Assembly (NCBI GenBank): GCA_021154985.1
Contig: JAJNQE010000069.1
Span: 1 to 16,521, forward strand
Source: Hydrogenophaga sp.
GTDB taxonomy: Bacteria; Pseudomonadota; Gammaproteobacteria; Burkholderiales; Burkholderiaceae_C
Direction of reading: 5' to 3'
Length of the DNA: 16,521 nt
A program made the translations under genes and the position numbers. Below, piece after piece: positions 13,922 to 16,521 of the stretch (within the stretch, counting starts at the first letter, position 1; the number at the start of each line of letters is the position of its first letter). The notes beneath the pieces were generated by a model, which worked only from the letters and a program-made list of their open reading frames with translations, was not told where the DNA came from and did not search any database.

Positions 13922-15613
13922 ATGACCAAGATCGCACCGGACCTGCTGGCACTGCAACGCCTGTACCACTGGGAGAAGACCGCGCCCACCCGCGTGGCCC
14001 TCACGCAACCCTTGGGCAACGGCGCCGTGCAGGAGTTCACCTGGGCCCAGGTGGCCGATCAGGTCCGCCGCATGGCCACCCACCTGCAGTCGCACGGCTG
14101 GGAACCCGGCTCCAAGGTGGCGATCCTGTCCAAGAACTGCGCCTGGTGGATGATGAGCGACCTGGCCATCTGGATGGCGGGCTACGTGTCGGTACCGCTC
14201 TACCCCACACTGGCGCCCGAGACCATCCGCCAGATCCTGGCGCACAGCGAAGCCAAGGCCCTCTTCGTGGGCAAGCTCGACGGCTGGGAAGGCATGAAGC
14301 CCGGTGTGCCCGCCGGCCTGCCCTGCATGAGCTACGCACTGTCACCGGCAGACGTGGTGAAGAACTGCGAGGGTTGGGACGCCATCTGCCAGCGCAGCCA
14401 ACCCCTGCAAGGCGAGCCCGTGCGCGGCGGCGAAGAACTTGCCACGCTGATCTACACCTCCGGCACCACCGGCATGCCCAAGGGCGTGATGCACACCTTT
14501 GACAACTTCGCCTGGGCGCTCGACGCCGGCCTCAAGCGCATCCCCATGACGGGCAGCGACCGCATGCTGTCTTATTTGCCGCTGGCCCACGTGGTGGAGC
14601 GCATGCTGGTCGAACACGGCTGGCTGCGCACGGGCATGCATGTGTTCTTCGCCGAGTCGCTCGACACCTTCGCGGCCGACCTGCAGCGCGCGCGGCCCAC
14701 CATCTTTTTCTCGGTGCCGCGGCTGTGGGTCAAGTTCCAGCAAGGCATTCACCACAAGATGCCGCCGGCCAAACTCAACCGCTTGCTCGGCATCCCGATC
14801 CTGGGCGGCATCGTTCGCAAGAAGGTCATGAAAGCCCTCGGCCTGGATCAGTGCAAGTTCGCGGCCGGCGGCGCCGCACCCATGCCGATCGCCCTGCTGC
14901 AGTGGTACAGCAAGCTCGGCCTGAACATCAACGAAGGCTACGGCATGACGGAGAACCTCGCGCTCTCCCACATCACCGAGCCCGGCAAGAATCAGCAAGG
15001 CACTGTGGGCCCGGCCTACGAGGGCGTGCAACACCGTATCGACCCCGAGACCGGCGAAGTGCAGATGCGCAACCAGGCCATGATGCTCGGCTACTACAAG
15101 GAGCCCGAGAAAAGCGCCGAGAGCTTCACCGCCGACGGCTGGCTCAAGACCGGCGACAAGGGCACGATCGACAAACAAGGCCTGCTGCGGATCACCGGCC
15201 GGGTGAAGGACCTGTTCAAGACCGGCAAGGGCAAGTACGTGGCGCCCGCCCCGATCGAAGACAAACTGGTGATGCACGAGGGGGTGGAAGCCTGTGTGGT
15301 CACTGGCGCCAACCTCGGCCAGCCGCTGGGCATCGTGATGCTCAACGCAGACGCGGTTGCCAAGGTGGCCGATGCCACCGCCCGCAGCGAACTCGAAACC
15401 TCGCTGGCCGCACACCTCAAAACCATCAACGCGACGCTCGATCCCCACGAGCAGTTGCAGTGCATCGTGGTGGTCACCACCGCCTGGACGGTGGACAACG
15501 ACGTCATCACCCCCACTTTCAAGGTCAAGCGCAACCGCATCGAAGACCTGTACGCGCGCCACTACGAGGCCTGGGAAGCGTCGGGTAAAAAGGTCATCTG
15601 GCAAAAGGGCTGA
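13922..15613 (+). CDS. AMP-forming acyl-CoA synthetase (long-chain fatty acid/aryl acid ligase type)
   Basis: Adenylate-forming ligase of 563 residues that activates a carboxylic acid with ATP and joins it to CoA. Motifs run in the expected order: P-loop YTSGTTGMPKG (178-188), SYLPLAHVVER (217-227), GGAAPM (316-321), GYGMTE (339-344), the hinge GDKG / GRVKDLFK (411-433), KYVAP (438-442), and a C-terminal lysine region PTFKVKRNRI. SYLPLAHVVER and GKYVAP resemble FadD15-type long-chain acyl-CoA synthetases, so a fatty acid is the default guess. The start at 13922 has CGGAG about 9 bases upstream. The longer frame back to 13601 is a shadow of the hydratase gene. The 91-base gap from the hydratase holds a possible promoter, so it may be its own unit. 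An aryl-acid substrate linked to IorAB is possible but unproven. Confidence 0.9.
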   Translation: MTKIAPDLLALQRLYHWEKTAPTRVALTQPLGNGAVQEFTWAQVADQVRRMATHLQSHGWEPGSKVAILSKNCAWWMMSDLAIWMAGYVSVPLYPTLAPETIRQILAHSEAKALFVGKLDGWEGMKPGVPAGLPCMSYALSPADVVKNCEGWDAICQRSQPLQGEPVRGGEELATLIYTSGTTGMPKGVMHTFDNFAWALDAGLKRIPMTGSDRMLSYLPLAHVVERMLVEHGWLRTGMHVFFAESLDTFAADLQRARPTIFFSVPRLWVKFQQGIHHKMPPAKLNRLLGIPILGGIVRKKVMKALGLDQCKFAAGGAAPMPIALLQWYSKLGLNINEGYGMTENLALSHITEPGKNQQGTVGPAYEGVQHRIDPETGEVQMRNQAMMLGYYKEPEKSAESFTADGWLKTGDKGTIDKQGLLRITGRVKDLFKTGKGKYVAPAPIEDKLVMHEGVEACVVTGANLGQPLGIVMLNADAVAKVADATARSELETSLAAHLKTINATLDPHEQLQCIVVVTTAWTVDNDVITPTFKVKRNRIEDLYARHYEAWEASGKKVIWQKG

Positions 15614-15667
15614 AAGAAGGGCTGAACGCCCGGCGGGGCGGCGTGCCGCGCTGGTTACCATCGCGGC

Positions 15668-16521
15668 ATGCACATCCTCCTCACCGGCGCGGCCGGATTC
15701 ATCGGCATGCACACCGCCCTGCGCCTGCTGGCGCGCGGCGACACGGTGCTGGGCATCGACAACCTCAACGATTACTACGACGTGGCGCTCAAACGCGCCC
15801 GTCTGGTACCGCTGCAGCAACACGCCGGCTTTGGATTCGAACAGGTCGACATCGCCGACCGCCAGGCCATGGTGGAGCTGTTTGCCCAACACCGTTTTGA
15901 CGCCGTGGTGCACCTGGCGGCGCAGGCCGGCGTGCGCTACTCGATCACCCACCCCAACGCTTACCTCGACAGCAACCTGAGCGGCTTCGGCCATGTGCTC
16001 GAAGGCTGCCGTGCCCAGAAGCTGGGCCACCTGGTGTACGCGTCCAGCTCCAGCGTGTACGGCGGCAACACCAAGATGCCGTTCGAGGAAACCGACCCGG
16101 TCGACCACCCGGTGAGTCTGTACGCCGCCACCAAAAAGGCCAACGAGCTGATGGCCCACACCTACAGCCACCTCTACGGCCTGCCCACCACCGGCCTGCG
16201 CTTTTTCACCGTGTACGGACCCTGGGGCCGGCCCGACATGGCGTACTACTCGTTCACCCGGAAAGTCCTGGCCGGCCAGCCCATTCAGGTGTTCAACCAC
16301 GGGCAAATGAAGCGCGACTTCACCTACATCGACGACATCGTGGAAGGCGTGTTGCGCGTGCTGGACAAACCCGCCACGCCCGCACAACCGGGCGCTGCGC
16401 CGCACCGCGTCTTCAACATCGGCAACCACGACCCGGTGCCGCTGCTCGAGTTCATCGGCTGCATCGAGACCGCGCTGGGCCGCACCGCCGAAAAACAGTT
16501 CCTGCCCATGCAGGACGGCGA
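15668..16521 (+). CDS. NAD-dependent sugar epimerase, UDP-glucuronate 4-epimerase-like (3' end cut)
   Basis: Extended short-chain dehydrogenase of which 284 of an expected ~335 residues are visible. The NAD site TGAAGFIG (6-13) is followed by IDNLNDYYDVALKRARL (30-46), a stretch typical of CapI/WbnF-type UDP-glucuronate 4-epimerases. Further features are HLAAQAGVRYS (82-92), SSSSVYG (126-132), the catalytic Tyr152-x3-Lys156 in LYAATK, RFFTVYGPWGRPDMA (178-192), and RDFTYIDDIV (216-225). It would make UDP-galacturonate for capsule, O-antigen or other surface polysaccharide. It begins 54 bases after the acyl-CoA synthetase stop, with no strong ribosome site. GGGC-TGAAC-GCCC in that gap is too weak to call a terminator. 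It is functionally unrelated to the genes upstream and probably marks a new region. Confidence 0.9.
   Translation, partial: MHILLTGAAGFIGMHTALRLLARGDTVLGIDNLNDYYDVALKRARLVPLQQHAGFGFEQVDIADRQAMVELFAQHRFDAVVHLAAQAGVRYSITHPNAYLDSNLSGFGHVLEGCRAQKLGHLVYASSSSVYGGNTKMPFEETDPVDHPVSLYAATKKANELMAHTYSHLYGLPTTGLRFFTVYGPWGRPDMAYYSFTRKVLAGQPIQVFNHGQMKRDFTYIDDIVEGVLRVLDKPATPAQPGAAPHRVFNIGNHDPVPLLEFIGCIETALGRTAEKQFLPMQDG

Noticed and set aside
15614..15667. GGGC-TGAAC-GCCC stem after the synthetase gene as a terminator
   Set aside because: Only a 4-bp stem and followed by G/C-rich sequence with no T-run.
14342..16429. Minus-strand open frame of 695 codons opposite the acyl-CoA synthetase and epimerase
   Set aside because: The plus strand carries complete motif series for both enzymes, and the minus-strand translation is low-complexity His/Val/Gly-rich shadow spanning two unrelated genes.

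Overview
The window is high-GC DNA (about two thirds G+C) packed with genes. Protein similarity and gene style point to a betaproteobacterium of the Burkholderiales, most like Comamonadaceae (Hydrogenophaga, Acidovorax, Variovorax relatives). This placement is an inference from recognised families, not from a marker gene. I see no rRNA, tRNA, insertion sequence, CRISPR array or phage gene. No gene-free stretch is longer than about 125 bases.

Layout, left to right. (1) 2-2044: a divergent pair, a hydroxypyruvate isomerase (cut by the window edge) and an 8-oxoguanine deaminase. This looks like the edge of a purine/glyoxylate salvage region. (2) 2079-4260, minus strand: a two-gene chemosensory unit. 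A secreted stand-alone Cache-domain protein is followed 13 bases later by a four-helix-bundle-type methyl-accepting chemotaxis protein. A good match to the flagellar sigma-28 (FliA) promoter lies upstream of both. (3) 4350-11972, minus strand: seven tightly spaced genes that could form one operon, iorA-iorB-dctP-dctQ-dctM-esterase-small membrane protein. IorAB oxidatively decarboxylates aryl-pyruvates (indolepyruvate and similar 2-keto acids) to aryl-acyl-CoA. The TRAP transporter encoded with it probably imports the acid. (4) 12096-15613, plus strand: a divergently transcribed NahR/DntR-like LysR regulator, a 2-keto-4-pentenoate hydratase-type enzyme and an AMP-forming acyl-CoA synthetase. 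(5) 15668 to the end: a UDP-glucuronate 4-epimerase-like sugar epimerase cut by the window edge, probably the start of a surface-polysaccharide region.

The most interesting part is the regulator/IorAB/TRAP block. The 123-base region between iorA and the LysR gene carries a sequence resembling the NahR operator. It sits about 70 bases upstream of a predicted iorA promoter and overlaps the predicted -10 box of the regulator gene. That is the classical LysR arrangement: self-repression plus inducer-dependent activation of the divergent operon. I infer a regulated uptake-and-activation system for an aromatic keto acid or related aromatic acid. The ligand itself cannot be read from the sequence.

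The second notable unit is the Cache protein plus MCP, which may be a split chemoreceptor: a soluble periplasmic ligand-binding protein reporting to a separate transducer.
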